From JANNNF01 sp040385825 (GTDB lineage Bacteria > Pseudomonadota > Alphaproteobacteria > Rhodobacterales > Rhodobacteraceae): a DNA stretch of 64,000 nucleotides. This document shows positions 16,985 through 26,148 of this stretch, one piece after another. The stretch spans positions 1 through 64,000 of the forward strand of contig JAZKGQ010000018.1 of assembly GCA_040385825.1 (NCBI GenBank). Reading direction: 5' to 3'. The translations under genes were made by a program, and so were the position numbers. The notes under the pieces are model-generated. The model was not told the origin of the DNA. It made no database searches and worked only from the letters and a program-made list of their open reading frames with translations. Each line of letters begins with the position of its first letter. Position 1 is the stretch's first letter.

Positions 16985-17710
16985 TCAGGCTGTCTCAACC
17001 AGCACAGCCCCCGATTTCACACGCGGATAATCATAGGCCCCGATCTTCGACGTGGCATAGCCGCCGCCCACCAGCCCCTCCGCCAGCTTCACCGCCGCAC
17101 TTACCCCGTCGATCACCGGCACCCCGGTCCGGCGTTGCAGGCGGTCGCAGAGGTCCGACATGCCCGCGCAGCCCAGCACCACCGCCTCGGCCCCGTCCTG
17201 ATCCCGCGCCGCCTCGATCTCGCGCACCAGCCGCGCCTCTGCGGTCACCGGGTCGGATTCCAAGGCAAGAACCGGCATGTCCACCGCGCGCACATTCCGG
17301 CAGCGATGGCCCACCCCATATGCCTCGACCAGATCTTCGATGATCGGCACCGACCGGGGCAGGGTGGTGACGATGGAAAACCGGGTCGCAATCGTGGTCG
17401 CCACCTGCACCGCCGCCTGACAAATTCCGATCACCGGCCCCTTCGCGATTTCGCGCGCCGCAGCCAGCCCCGGATCGTCAAAGCATGCGATCACATAGGC
17501 ATCCACCCCGCGCGCCTCGCCGTCGCGGATCAGGGCCAGCATGGCGGGCACCGCCAGCGCCTCGTCGGCATGGCCTTCGATGCTGGCGGGGGTGCCTTGG
17601 GGGTTGGTCGCCTCGATCACCGTGCCTGCAAAGGCACAGCGCCGGGCGCTGTCGCCGATCCTGGCGGTCATCGAGGCGGTGGAGTTGGGGTTGATCACCA
17701 GGATTTTCAT
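16985..17710 (-). CDS. Asp/Glu/hydantoin racemase-family protein
   Basis: A 241-aa member of the cofactor-independent racemase superfamily (HyuA/aspartate-glutamate type). NPNSTASMT near residues 8-16 is the phosphate/carboxylate-binding signature of the hydantoin racemase branch. The two catalytic cysteines are expected in VIACFDDPGL and VLGCAGMSDL. A GGGAT ribosome-binding site precedes the ATG. It is 4 bp downstream of a flavin reductase gene on the same strand. With the amidohydrolases across the gap it suggests breakdown of a hydantoin-like or N-carbamoyl compound, but related proteins include maleate isomerases and decarboxylases. Confidence 0.8.
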   Translation of the reverse strand: MKILVINPNSTASMTARIGDSARRCAFAGTVIEATNPQGTPASIEGHADEALAVPAMLALIRDGEARGVDAYVIACFDDPGLAAAREIAKGPVIGICQAAVQVATTIATRFSIVTTLPRSVPIIEDLVEAYGVGHRCRNVRAVDMPVLALESDPVTAEARLVREIEAARDQDGAEAVVLGCAGMSDLCDRLQRRTGVPVIDGVSAAVKLAEGLVGGGYATSKIGAYDYPRVKSGAVLVETA

Positions 17711-17714
17711 GGGC

Positions 17715-18350
17715 CTATCCCTGCGCTTTCAGACGATGCTGTACCGAGGCAAGGCCAGGGGACGGCATCACGAACTGCCGGTCCGAGGTGATGTAATTGT
17801 CGCCATGCAGCCGCGCGATGGGCTGATAGCGGTCGGGGTCGACATAGCGCCCATCCGCATCCAGACAGTCGCGCCGCACATGCATGTGCACCACCTCGCC
17901 CAGCACGATCACCCGGCGGTCATAGTCGATCAGCCGTTCCACCCGGCATTCCATCGCGCAGGGGCTTTGCAGCACCCGCCGCGCCGCCACCTGTTCACAG
18001 GGGGCCGAGGTCAGCCCGGCCAGCGAGATTTCATCGACATCCGGCGCCACCGCCAGCCCGCAGACCAGCATCGCGTCGGCGATGGCCATGTCGACCATGT
18101 TCACCACGAATTCGCCGCTGCGGCGGATGTTGCGCACGGTGTCTTTTTCCTGCCCGTCGGCCTTGGTCTGGATGCCAAGGATCACGATGGCCGGATCATG
18201 CGAGAACACGTTGAAAAAGCTCATCGGGGCGGCGTTGTCATGCCCGGCCTCGGACAGGGTGGACACAAGCGCGATGGGCCGGGGACCGACGAAATTGGTC
18301 AACAGGCGATAGCGGTCCTGCGCCGTGATCCGGGTGAAATCAAAATCCAT
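17715..18350 (-). CDS. Flavin reductase-like FMN-binding protein
   Basis: A 211-aa protein of the flavin reductase-like family (split-barrel FMN-binding fold). Recognisable parts are the N-terminal VGPRPIALVSTLSEAGHDNAAPMSFFNVFS and DTVRNIRRSGEFVVNMVD. The start at 18350 has AGGAACCG in front; a longer frame to 18431 would run through the operator. Such proteins either supply reduced flavin to a monooxygenase or act directly. No oxygenase component is in the window, so its partner may lie elsewhere. Confidence 0.8.
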   Translation of the reverse strand: MDFDFTRITAQDRYRLLTNFVGPRPIALVSTLSEAGHDNAAPMSFFNVFSHDPAIVILGIQTKADGQEKDTVRNIRRSGEFVVNMVDMAIADAMLVCGLAVAPDVDEISLAGLTSAPCEQVAARRVLQSPCAMECRVERLIDYDRRVIVLGEVVHMHVRRDCLDADGRYVDPDRYQPIARLHGDNYITSDRQFVMPSPGLASVQHRLKAQG

Positions 18351-18427
18351 CGGCGGTTCCTGTCGGCTGATAGGGGCGTGTGGACCCGGTGAAGAATCCA
18401 CCCGGAATTTCCCGGTTGTCGTCATGA

Positions 18428-18455
18428 ACAATATTGTCTACATTTTTGTAGTCAA
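18428..18455. promoter_or_regulatory. GntR-type operator between divergent genes
   Basis: An inverted repeat has arms TTGTCTACA (18434-18442) and TGTAGTCAA (18447-18455) with one mismatch, preceded by the perfect palindrome ACAATATTGT (18428-18437). It lies between the minus-strand flavin reductase and plus-strand GntR gene, so it can control both. The TTGTC core is shared with 7522-7531. Confidence 0.55.
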
Positions 18456-18524
18456 CATCAACATGCCGCGCAGATTGACTTTTTGGGGCAGGCGGCAAGA
18501 ATACGGTTGAACCAAGGAGCCGAC

Positions 18525-19211
18525 ATGTCCAACAGCAAGGAAACCGTGACCGGCCCAACGGCCGAAATCTGCGAGCGGATCTGGCTGTCGATTGCGGAAA
18601 AGCGGCTGCGCCCCGGCGCGCGCCTGAAGGAAGAACAACTGGCCGAGATATTCGAGGTCAGCCGCGCGCGGGTGCGGCAGGCGCTGGCGGTGCTGGAAAG
18701 CGAGGGTCTGGTGACCATCGTGCCGAACCGCGGGGCCTTTGTGTCGGAGCCGGGGGTAGATGAGGCGCGCGATGTGTTTCATGTGCGCAAGCAGATCGAG
18801 GCGCGGGTGGTCGAGCGGCTGATCGACCGGGTTTCCGCGGATCAGATCCCGTTGCTGGAGGCGCATCTGCGGCAGGAACGCGAGGCCGACCAGCGCGGCG
18901 ATACCTCGGCCACCATCCGTCTGTCGGGGGGGTTTCATCTGCTGCTGGCCGAATTGGCGGGGTCGGATTTTCTGTTCGGCATCCTGCGCGATCTGATTTC
19001 GCGCAGTTCGCTGATCACCGCGATGTACCGCTCGCGCCATCTGCACAACTGCGGCCCCGACGAACATGCCGCCCTGATCGACTGCATCCGGGCGCGCGAC
19101 AAACCGGGGGCGACGCGGATCATGCTGGACCATTTGCAGCATGTCGAAGACGAGTTGGACCTGAGCGAGGAAGTGCCCACCACCCGCGATCTGCGTCAGG
19201 CGCTGGTCTGA
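18525..19211 (+). CDS. GntR-family transcriptional regulator, FCD type
   Basis: A 228-aa regulator. A winged helix is at residues about 10-75 (LKEEQLAEIFEVSRARVRQALAVLESEGLV). An FCD effector domain at about 85-215 carries the expected metal-binding His residues in FHLLLAELAG, DEHAALIDCI and MLDHLQHVEDEL. GGAGCCGAC precedes the ATG. It is divergent from the flavin reductase/racemase pair and next to the operator at 18428-18455, so autoregulation and control of the 7.6-18.4 kb genes are likely. The ligand is probably an organic acid, which is typical for FCD proteins. Confidence 0.9.
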   Translation: MSNSKETVTGPTAEICERIWLSIAEKRLRPGARLKEEQLAEIFEVSRARVRQALAVLESEGLVTIVPNRGAFVSEPGVDEARDVFHVRKQIEARVVERLIDRVSADQIPLLEAHLRQEREADQRGDTSATIRLSGGFHLLLAELAGSDFLFGILRDLISRSSLITAMYRSRHLHNCGPDEHAALIDCIRARDKPGATRIMLDHLQHVEDELDLSEEVPTTRDLRQALV

Positions 19212-19220
19212 CGGCAGTTT

Positions 19221-19243
19221 GCGGGGCAGAGCGACTGCCCCGC
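19221..19243. terminator. Hairpin between convergent genes
   Basis: Perfect 9-bp arms GCGGGGCAG and CTGCCCCGC with a 5-base loop lie between the convergent GntR and DUF2383 genes. There is no T-run, so it is a possible bidirectional transcription stop. Confidence 0.45.
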
Positions 19244-19257
19244 CCCTGATCGCGGCC

Positions 19258-19740
19258 TCAATCCAGATGCCGCGTCTCGTCCAGCAATGCCACAAGCTCG
19301 TCGCGCATTGCCACAATGGCGGCTTCGTGGTCGGGGGGCAGGCCGAACTCCAGCGCGCCGTCAAAGGCCTTCAGGACGTGGTCTTCGCCGCTGCGCACGC
19401 TGTCCATCACATCTTCGTCGATCTCGTCAAAGAAGGCGCGCAGGCTGACCACGGTCTGGTTGATGGTGCCCATGAACGACCCGTCGGCATCGACGGTGCC
19501 ACCAAGGGCGGCCACGATGGCGGCCAGCGCCGTGGCGTGGCGGCTGTGCAGGTCGTGAAAGCGCTGCACGACGGGGCGAAACGTCGGCTCGGCCTTTTCA
19601 AGCATGCGCGCATAGCCCTTCAGCGCATCCACGGTGCGGGTGTGCAGGTCGGCTGCGGCCTCATGGGCCTGGGGTTCGGCGCCTTCCGGGGTTTCGGTCG
19701 AGGCGTCCAGCAGGGCGCGGGCGGTGTCGGGGATCAGCAT
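19258..19740 (-). CDS. DUF2383 / PA2169-like four-helix-bundle protein
   Basis: A 160-aa, mostly helical cytoplasmic protein with a ferritin-like heptad pattern: LHTRTVDALKGYARMLEKAEP, FHDLHSRHATALAAIVAALGG, LRAFFDEIDEDVMDSVRSGED. This matches my picture of the DUF2383 (PA2169) family, whose function is unclear (stress or metal related in some species). The start follows AGAAAGG. It stands alone between convergent gntR and the EEP gene. Confidence 0.6.
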   Translation of the reverse strand: MLIPDTARALLDASTETPEGAEPQAHEAAADLHTRTVDALKGYARMLEKAEPTFRPVVQRFHDLHSRHATALAAIVAALGGTVDADGSFMGTINQTVVSLRAFFDEIDEDVMDSVRSGEDHVLKAFDGALEFGLPPDHEAAIVAMRDELVALLDETRHLD

Positions 19741-19946
19741 GGGGATACCTTTCTGCGGGAGGGGGGCGGAAGGCCGGGCGACTCTGCCAGCAGCATATCA
19801 CGCGGGCAGGGGCGGGCGCGTTGTCTTGTGTGTAAAATCGCAAGGCAGAAGATGCGGGCGGGGCGGGCAGGTGTCTGCATCGGCTTTGCCTGTGGTCTGG
19901 CAGGGGGAAACGGCGGGCAGGGCAAATGGTTCCATGGCCCGGCGGG

Positions 19947-20651
19947 TCAGGCGATGCGCAGTCTGGCCGTGATCGGCAGATGGTCCGAGGCACGGCGCGA
20001 CAGCGGGGTCGCGTGGGCGGCCACATCCAGCAGTACCGCATTGGCGCAGGTCATCATCCGGTCCAGCGCCAGCATCGGATAGCGCGAGGGAAAGCTGGGT
20101 CGCGCTGCGGCAAGGGTGAACTGCGAGGCCAGCACCTTCAACGCGCCAGACTGGCCGCGCCATTCGTTCAGGTCGCCCATCAGCAGCGTGGGGCGCGGGG
20201 CAAGATCGGCCAGCCGCGCGATCAGCGATCTGGCCTGCGCCAGCCGCGACGACCCAAGCAGCCCCAGATGCGCATTGACCACCCGCAAGGGCTGTCCGCC
20301 CATCATCAGGTCGGTGATCATCGCGCCGCGGGGTTCAAACCCCGGCAGGTCGATCTGGTGTACATCCTGCACCAGCCCGCCCCGCACCAGCAGAAGGTTG
20401 CCGTGCCAGCCATGCGCCGCCCCGGTGCCGACCATCGGCACCGGGGCAAGGCCCGCCTCATGGGCAAGGCGCTTGAGGTCCAGCAGGCCGGTGCGGGTGC
20501 CAAAGCGGGTGTCGGCCTCTTGCAGCGCCACGATGTCGGCCTTCAGGTCGGCGATCACCGCCGCCGTGCGCAGCAGATCGCGGCGGCGGTCGGTGCCGAT
20601 GCCCTTGTGGATGTTGTAGGACGCCACCAGAAAGCTGCTCTGCCGGGTCAT
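19947..20651 (-). CDS. Endonuclease/exonuclease/phosphatase family protein
   Basis: A 234-aa EEP-fold phosphodiesterase. Motifs in order are SYNIHKGIG (Asn), ALQEADTR (catalytic Glu), NAHLGLLG, LMGDLNEW (Asp/Asn) and ASDHLPITARL (C-terminal Asp-His). It starts behind AGGAGGACGACCC and lies 85 bp downstream of the phospholipase D-like gene on the same strand. EEP and PLD genes are often neighbours in proteobacteria, suggesting a shared membrane-lipid or phosphodiester role; the substrate is not evident. Confidence 0.85.
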   Translation of the reverse strand: MTRQSSFLVASYNIHKGIGTDRRRDLLRTAAVIADLKADIVALQEADTRFGTRTGLLDLKRLAHEAGLAPVPMVGTGAAHGWHGNLLLVRGGLVQDVHQIDLPGFEPRGAMITDLMMGGQPLRVVNAHLGLLGSSRLAQARSLIARLADLAPRPTLLMGDLNEWRGQSGALKVLASQFTLAAARPSFPSRYPMLALDRMMTCANAVLLDVAAHATPLSRRASDHLPITARLRIA

Positions 20652-20736
20652 GGGTCGTCCTCCTTTGGGTCACGGTCTTTGTGGCGGGGCAGGGCCGGAT
20701 GGGATCGGACATCGCGGCCGACCGCAGGATCCGGGG

Positions 20737-22284
20737 TCAATCACGCGGTTTGCGCAGCCTGCCGCGGAACAGACCCCGCTTGCTCAGCGCCTCAAACATC
20801 TCGTCCGGCCCGTCGGGGTCGAGGATTTCATTGTCGGCCAGCCATGTCTCCAGCGCCGACAGGTTGGGACTGTCATAGGGCACCAGTGACCGGCCAGCCC
20901 CGCGCAGAGCCTCGATGGCGCGCACAAGGCTGCCGTTGCGGGCGACGGCGGCCTCCACCTCGGGGATGGTGCAGCCCAGATGCTCGGCCAGCATGTCATG
21001 GCGCAGATGGCGCAGGTTGCGCGCGATGGCGCCTGTGCTGTCCTGTGCCGCATCCAGCACCACGTCGCATTCGGAATCCAGCCGCATCGAGCGGTTGTTC
21101 AGGTTGGACGACCCCACCCGCAACAGACGGTCATCGACGATCATCAGCTTGGAATGCACATAGATCGGCTTTCGGGTTGCCGTCACCGGATGATAGATCG
21201 CCAGCCTGCCATGCGGATTGTGCCGCCCGAGCGAGGCCACCAGCCGGGCGCGGGCGGTGTCCATCGCGATCGGCTCCAGCCAGCCTTCGGATTGCGCAGG
21301 GCCGATGATCACCACCTCTGGCCCCTGCGCCTGTTCCAGCCGGCGGGCCAGGGCGGCGGCGATGCGGCGCGAGGCGAAATACTGGCATTCCGCAAAGATC
21401 AGCGTCTGCGCGCTGGCGATCATGTCGATGTACAAGGCCTCGATCTCTTGCACCGGGGTCTGCCCGGCCATGTCGGGCAGGCTTCGGGCAATGCCGATCC
21501 GGGCCGGGGCGGCCAGCGGCGTCACGGTGCCGGGCCAATCCACCGGGGGCACAGTCTGGGGCACAGTCTGGGCCACGGTCGGGCGGCCCGTCACTGGTGC
21601 CACCGTCACTGGGGCCGTCACCGGGGCCAGCGCCTCGCCGCAGGCATGTTGCCAGCGTTGGCGGCACAGATCCCCCATGGCCCTGGCGGCATCGCCGTCA
21701 AAGATGCTGACCAGATCATGCCAGGGCTGCAACTGCCCGCCGTAGGGCGACACCCGCCCCGGCTGCACATCGGCATGGGCGCGGGTGTCCCAGCGTTTCA
21801 TCGTCATGTCGATGCCGCCGCAAAAGGCGATGCTGTCGTCGATCACCAGCAACTTCTGGTGGTGCGAGGCAAAGGGCGGATGGGTGCTGTCCATCCGCGC
21901 CGTGATGCGGTCATGCAGTTTCCAGCGCAGCAGATGCCAGGCATTGGTGCCGCGAAACAGGTTGCGGAAGGTGCCAGAGTTCCATTGCAGCAGCCGGACA
22001 TGCAACTGCGGTTGGCGGTCGACCAGCCAGATCACGAAATCGCCAAGCCGGTCGGGAGCGGCGCATCCGCTGTCTGTCGGGGCAAGCCGGATGCGGGCGT
22101 CGAAATCCCAGCCGACCATCATGATGCTTTTCCTCGCCTGCAGCATGGCGTTGCGGGCGGCCAGAAAATACTGCTCGGCATCAACGATCACGCCAAAGCG
22201 GTTGGCGGTTTCAATCCGCCAGCAGTTGTGGCCCGGTTCCAGAAGATCAGGGTGCGACAGGTCAGGGTGCGAAAGGTCAGGCAT
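20737..22284 (-). CDS. Phospholipase D / cardiolipin synthase-like protein
   Basis: A 515-aa protein with two HKD motifs: HHQKLLVIDDSIAFCGGID and HSKLMIVDDRLLRVGSSN. The duplicated catalytic domain is typical of phospholipase D and cardiolipin synthases. No clear N-terminal membrane helices are seen, unlike E. coli ClsA. The start is uncertain: ATG 22284 is chosen because the upstream extension to 22452 is low-complexity. Just after the start the sequence DLSHPDLSHPDLL shows a small in-frame duplication. It probably synthesises or hydrolyses phospholipids. Confidence 0.8.
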   Translation of the reverse strand: MPDLSHPDLSHPDLLEPGHNCWRIETANRFGVIVDAEQYFLAARNAMLQARKSIMMVGWDFDARIRLAPTDSGCAAPDRLGDFVIWLVDRQPQLHVRLLQWNSGTFRNLFRGTNAWHLLRWKLHDRITARMDSTHPPFASHHQKLLVIDDSIAFCGGIDMTMKRWDTRAHADVQPGRVSPYGGQLQPWHDLVSIFDGDAARAMGDLCRQRWQHACGEALAPVTAPVTVAPVTGRPTVAQTVPQTVPPVDWPGTVTPLAAPARIGIARSLPDMAGQTPVQEIEALYIDMIASAQTLIFAECQYFASRRIAAALARRLEQAQGPEVVIIGPAQSEGWLEPIAMDTARARLVASLGRHNPHGRLAIYHPVTATRKPIYVHSKLMIVDDRLLRVGSSNLNNRSMRLDSECDVVLDAAQDSTGAIARNLRHLRHDMLAEHLGCTIPEVEAAVARNGSLVRAIEALRGAGRSLVPYDSPNLSALETWLADNEILDPDGPDEMFEALSKRGLFRGRLRKPRD

Positions 22285-22562
22285 CGGCAGGGTCGGGCAT
22301 CGGTTTCCTTTTGGCCGGCGCGGGGGCTGGCCCCGGACGAATGACTGAGGCGGGGGTTTGGTTCCACCATCCTGTCCGCCGACGCGCCGGTCAATCCCGG
22401 CTGACGCCGTTCGACATCGGCTTTGGCCTGAGCCGGGAACGGCCTTTGGCATGTGGGGGCGTGCAGGCCTGAAATTCAGTCTGCGCGTGATGATGCTGGA
22501 AATTCTTCCATACAGGGTTGTATAACGAAGCCACTGTGAAGGACATCACACAAAGGCGTTGC

Positions 22563-25500
22563 ATGCAGGACCAGACCACGTCCTTTGCCGATCTTCTGAC
22601 CTGCGCGGGGGATCTGACGGGTCCGCAGCGTCTGGATGCCCAGCTTGGCTGGGTTGCGGCGGTGTGTGGCGCCTCGGCGGTGATGCTGGCGCTGCGCGAT
22701 GCCGGGGGCCGGGTGCAGCCGCAGGTTGTCTGGCCGCGTGGGGCGCCGATGCCCGAGGGGCTGGCCCCGATTGCGCTTGGCCCGCTGGATGGCGCGCGGC
22801 AGGCGGTGCTGGTGGTCGCGGCCCCGCCGCTGTCTGATGCGGTGCTGGCCCGGTTGCGCGGGCTTGGCCCGGCGCTGTGCCTGATCCTTGAAAACCACAT
22901 CGCCCGGACGGCTGCCGATGCGGCACGGGCGCAACTGACCGATGACCGGCTGAGCGCGATCCTTGCGGCCCTGCCGGATCTGGTGTTCGAGATCACCGCC
23001 GAGGGCCGCTATGCCGATTTTCTGGCCGGGCCGTCCGATCTGATGGGCAATGCCAAACTGACCCTGCCGGGCCGTCTGCTGGAAGACGTGCTGCCCGCAG
23101 ACATCGCGGCGGCCACCCGCGCCGATCTGGACCTGTCGCTGCACACCGGCCGCAGCCCGCCTGCCCGCTATCAGCTTGGCTCGCCTCTGGGCCTGCGGTG
23201 GTACGAACGGTCCAGCGCGCGCAAGGCGGCCACCGGGCCAGACGATGTGCCGACCGCCATCTTCGTCGTGCGCGACGTGACCGACGAGGTGCAGCGCGCC
23301 GAGGATCTGCACCGTCTGGGCCGGATCGTCGAAACCATGTCGAACATGGTGGTGATCGTCGACGCCGATCACCGCGTGTCCTGGGCCAACCGCGCGTGGG
23401 AAACGCGCACCGGCCACAGGCTGGATGCCGTGCGCGGGCGCGATCTGGCAAGCCTGGTGCGCGGTGCGGATCTGGACCACGAAAGCGCCGCCCGCGTGAC
23501 CGAAGTGATCGCGCGCGGCGAATCCTATCACGGCGCCACTGTCAATTTTGACGCCGAGGGCAAGCCCTACTGGATCGATTTCAACATCCTCCCGCTGCGC
23601 GATGCCGATGGCCGCATCTCGGGCTATGTGTCGGTCGAAACCGACATCACCGCGCAAAAGCAAAGCGAGGCCCGCGCCGCCCATCTGGCCGACGTGGCCG
23701 AACGGGCGCGGACCCGGCTGTACAATGCCATCGAAACCCTGCCTGACGGGGTGATCATCTGGGATGAAGACGATCGCATGGTGGTGGCCAATTCTGCCTA
23801 CAGGCGGATGTATCCCGAAGTGGCGGATGTGCTGGTCGAAGGCGTGTCGCAGGACACGATCACCCGCGTCGGGATCGAGCTGAAGCTGTTCCCGAATGCG
23901 GTGGGACGCGAGGAGGAGTGGGTTGCCGAAGAGCGCGCCCGGTTCCGCAACCCCCGCACGGACGAGGTGTTGCGGGCCGACGGCCGCTGGATCCGCAGGC
24001 TGGATCTGCTGACGGCGGATGGCGGGCGGATCGCGGTGCGGATCGACACGACCGAACGCCACCGCCAGATCGATGCGCTGGACGCCGCCAACAAGTCTTT
24101 GGCCGAGGCCCGGCAGTCGCTGGCGCAGATCATCGAAAGCGCGAATGTCGGCACATGGGACTGGCTGCCGGATCAGAATGTTCAGCGGATCGGGGGCCGC
24201 TATGCGCAGATGCTGGGCTATGATCCGGGCGATCTGGGCGAGGATTACGACGCCACCTTCACCAATCTGGTCCACCCCGACGATCTGGCCCGCGTGGCCG
24301 CCAGCGAGGATGAGGATTTCGGCCAGCCGCCCGCAGGCGATGAACCCGTGCGCGAACACCAGTTGCGCTTTCGCCGCAAGGACGGGTCCTGGGCCTGGAT
24401 CATGTCGCGGTCCGGCGTGACCGAACGCCACCCCGACGGACGGCACCGGCGCGTGGTGGGCATCCATCTTGATGTGACCGAACGCAAGCTGCTGGCCGAT
24501 GAGGTGGTCACCAGCCGCGCCTTTCTGACCGAGGTGATGGATGCCTCGATCTCGGCCATCGTGGTGATGGATGCCACGGGCCGGATCACCTATGCCAATG
24601 CCGAGGCCGAGCGCATTCTGGGCATTGGCCGCAGCGTCATCGAGGGCCGGTTGTACAATGATCCGGTCTGGCGGGTCACGCACCCCGACGGCACGCCGAT
24701 GCCGGACGACGCCCTGCCGTTCCACCGGGCGCTGACAACGGGTCAGACGGTCCGCGACCTGCGCATGGCGATCGAATGGCCCGACGGTGCGCGCCGCATC
24801 CTGTCGGTCAATGCCGCACCGCATGCGGGCACCGGGGCGGGGCCGGACCCGGTGCTGATCATCACCTCCTTTGTCGATATCACCGACGATCTGGCCAAGG
24901 CGGTCAGTCTGGAACAGGCCCTGCAGGAAGCCCAGGCATCCAGCCGGTCGAAGTCGACCTTCCTTGCCAACATGAGCCATGAAATCCGCACGCCGCTGAA
25001 CGGGGTGCTGGGCATGGCCGAACTGCTGGACGACATGATCAGCGAGCCGGGCAAGAAGCTGATGATCGGCACCATCCGCCAGTCGGGCGAGCTGCTGCTG
25101 AACGTGCTGAACGAAATTCTCGACATGTCCAAGATCGAAGCGGGCAAAATGGTGATCGAGCAGATCTCCTTCGTGCCCGCCGAGATCGTCCGTCAGGTGG
25201 CCCCGCTGCACGCCCTGCGTGCCGAGGAAAAGGGGCTGGACCTTGACGTGATGACCAACGTGGCCGCCGAACGGGCGCTGCGGGGCGACCCGTTCCGCAT
25301 TCAGCAGATACTGAACAACCTGCTGAGCAATGCCATCAAGTTCACCGAACGCGGGTCGGTGGTGCTGAGCATGTCGGTGCGCAATGAAACGCTGCTGTCG
25401 ATCGAGGTGCGCGACACCGGCATTGGCATGACCCCCGAGCAGGTCGCGCGAATCTTTGACAATTTCGAGCAGGCCGAAACCGGCACCACCCGCCGCTTTG

Positions 25501-26072
25501 GCGGCACCGGGCTGGGCATGACCATCGTGCGCAGTCTGGTCGATCTGATGAAGGGCGAAATCAACGTCACCAGCACCCCCGGCAGCGGAACGACCGTGCG
25601 CCTCGGCCTGCCGTTGGAGGTGGCCCCCGACCTGCCCGCCCCCGACCTGCCCGCCCCGGATGCAGTGGCGATGAGGTCGCTGGCGGGGGTTCGGCTGCTG
25701 ATCGCGGACGATTCACAGACCAACCGGCTGGTCTTGTGCGAAATGCTGAAGGACAGCGGGGCGACCCTTGTGCTGGCCACCAACGGGGCCGAGGCGGTGG
25801 CCGAATGGACCCGGCTGGCTGCCGCTGGCACGCCTGCCGATCTGCTGCTGCTGGATATTGCGATGCCGGTGCTGGATGGCATCGGCGCGCTGGCCGCCAT
25901 TCGCGCCACGGGCGGCGCAGGCGAAACGGTCGCCGCCCTTGCGATCACCGCCAATGCGATGGCGCATCAGGTGGCCGAATACATCATCGCGGGGTTCGAT
26001 TCCCATCTGCCCAAACCGTTCCGGCGGACAGAACTGTTCCACGCGATCCATACCCTGCTGCGCGGGGCCTGA
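22563..26072 (+). CDS. Multi-PAS hybrid sensor histidine kinase / response regulator
   Basis: A 1169-aa hybrid kinase. After a GAF-like N-terminal region (about 1-110) come about five PAS domains (near 120-230, 250-370, 385-500, 515-640 and 655-775), then HisKA with His806 in MSHEIRTP, HATPase_c (NNLLSNAIKF, GGTGLGMTIV) and a C-terminal receiver with Asp1098 in LLLDIAMPVLDG. No transmembrane segment is obvious, so sensing is probably cytoplasmic. ATG 22563 follows AAAGG at 6 bp; an upstream TTG at 22518 is less likely. No partner regulator is adjacent, so it is an orphan. The signal is unknown. Confidence 0.93.
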   Translation: MQDQTTSFADLLTCAGDLTGPQRLDAQLGWVAAVCGASAVMLALRDAGGRVQPQVVWPRGAPMPEGLAPIALGPLDGARQAVLVVAAPPLSDAVLARLRGLGPALCLILENHIARTAADAARAQLTDDRLSAILAALPDLVFEITAEGRYADFLAGPSDLMGNAKLTLPGRLLEDVLPADIAAATRADLDLSLHTGRSPPARYQLGSPLGLRWYERSSARKAATGPDDVPTAIFVVRDVTDEVQRAEDLHRLGRIVETMSNMVVIVDADHRVSWANRAWETRTGHRLDAVRGRDLASLVRGADLDHESAARVTEVIARGESYHGATVNFDAEGKPYWIDFNILPLRDADGRISGYVSVETDITAQKQSEARAAHLADVAERARTRLYNAIETLPDGVIIWDEDDRMVVANSAYRRMYPEVADVLVEGVSQDTITRVGIELKLFPNAVGREEEWVAEERARFRNPRTDEVLRADGRWIRRLDLLTADGGRIAVRIDTTERHRQIDALDAANKSLAEARQSLAQIIESANVGTWDWLPDQNVQRIGGRYAQMLGYDPGDLGEDYDATFTNLVHPDDLARVAASEDEDFGQPPAGDEPVREHQLRFRRKDGSWAWIMSRSGVTERHPDGRHRRVVGIHLDVTERKLLADEVVTSRAFLTEVMDASISAIVVMDATGRITYANAEAERILGIGRSVIEGRLYNDPVWRVTHPDGTPMPDDALPFHRALTTGQTVRDLRMAIEWPDGARRILSVNAAPHAGTGAGPDPVLIITSFVDITDDLAKAVSLEQALQEAQASSRSKSTFLANMSHEIRTPLNGVLGMAELLDDMISEPGKKLMIGTIRQSGELLLNVLNEILDMSKIEAGKMVIEQISFVPAEIVRQVAPLHALRAEEKGLDLDVMTNVAAERALRGDPFRIQQILNNLLSNAIKFTERGSVVLSMSVRNETLLSIEVRDTGIGMTPEQVARIFDNFEQAETGTTRRFGGTGLGMTIVRSLVDLMKGEINVTSTPGSGTTVRLGLPLEVAPDLPAPDLPAPDAVAMRSLAGVRLLIADDSQTNRLVLCEMLKDSGATLVLATNGAEAVAEWTRLAAAGTPADLLLLDIAMPVLDGIGALAAIRATGGAGETVAALAITANAMAHQVAEYIIAGFDSHLPKPFRRTELFHAIHTLLRGA

Positions 26073-26107
26073 TGCTGGCTGGGCCGGACCAAGGGGGGGC
26101 AGGCGGG

Positions 26108-26138
26108 GTGCAGCGCCCACCAGGGGCGGGCGCTGCAC
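26108..26138. terminator. Hairpin between convergent kinase and RTX genes
   Basis: Perfect 11-bp arms GTGCAGCGCCC and GGGCGCTGCAC with a 9-base loop sit between the convergent stops at 26072 and 26149. There is no T-run, so it is a possible bidirectional stop. Confidence 0.5.
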
Positions 26139-26148
26139 AGGGCATGGG

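Noticed and set aside
20331..20345. GGGTTCAAACCCC resembling a tRNA T-arm (also GGGGTTCGATTCCC at 25990 and GGGTTCAAACC near 63947)
   Set aside because: None has a 7-bp acceptor stem, D-arm or anticodon arm at the right distance, and each lies in a confident coding sequence.
22476..25211. A 911-codon open frame antisense to the histidine kinase
   Set aside because: It mirrors the kinase codon structure in GC-rich DNA, is rich in His/Arg/Gln/Gly without any domain, and lacks its own ribosome-binding site. The sense gene has complete PAS, HisKA, ATPase and receiver motifs.
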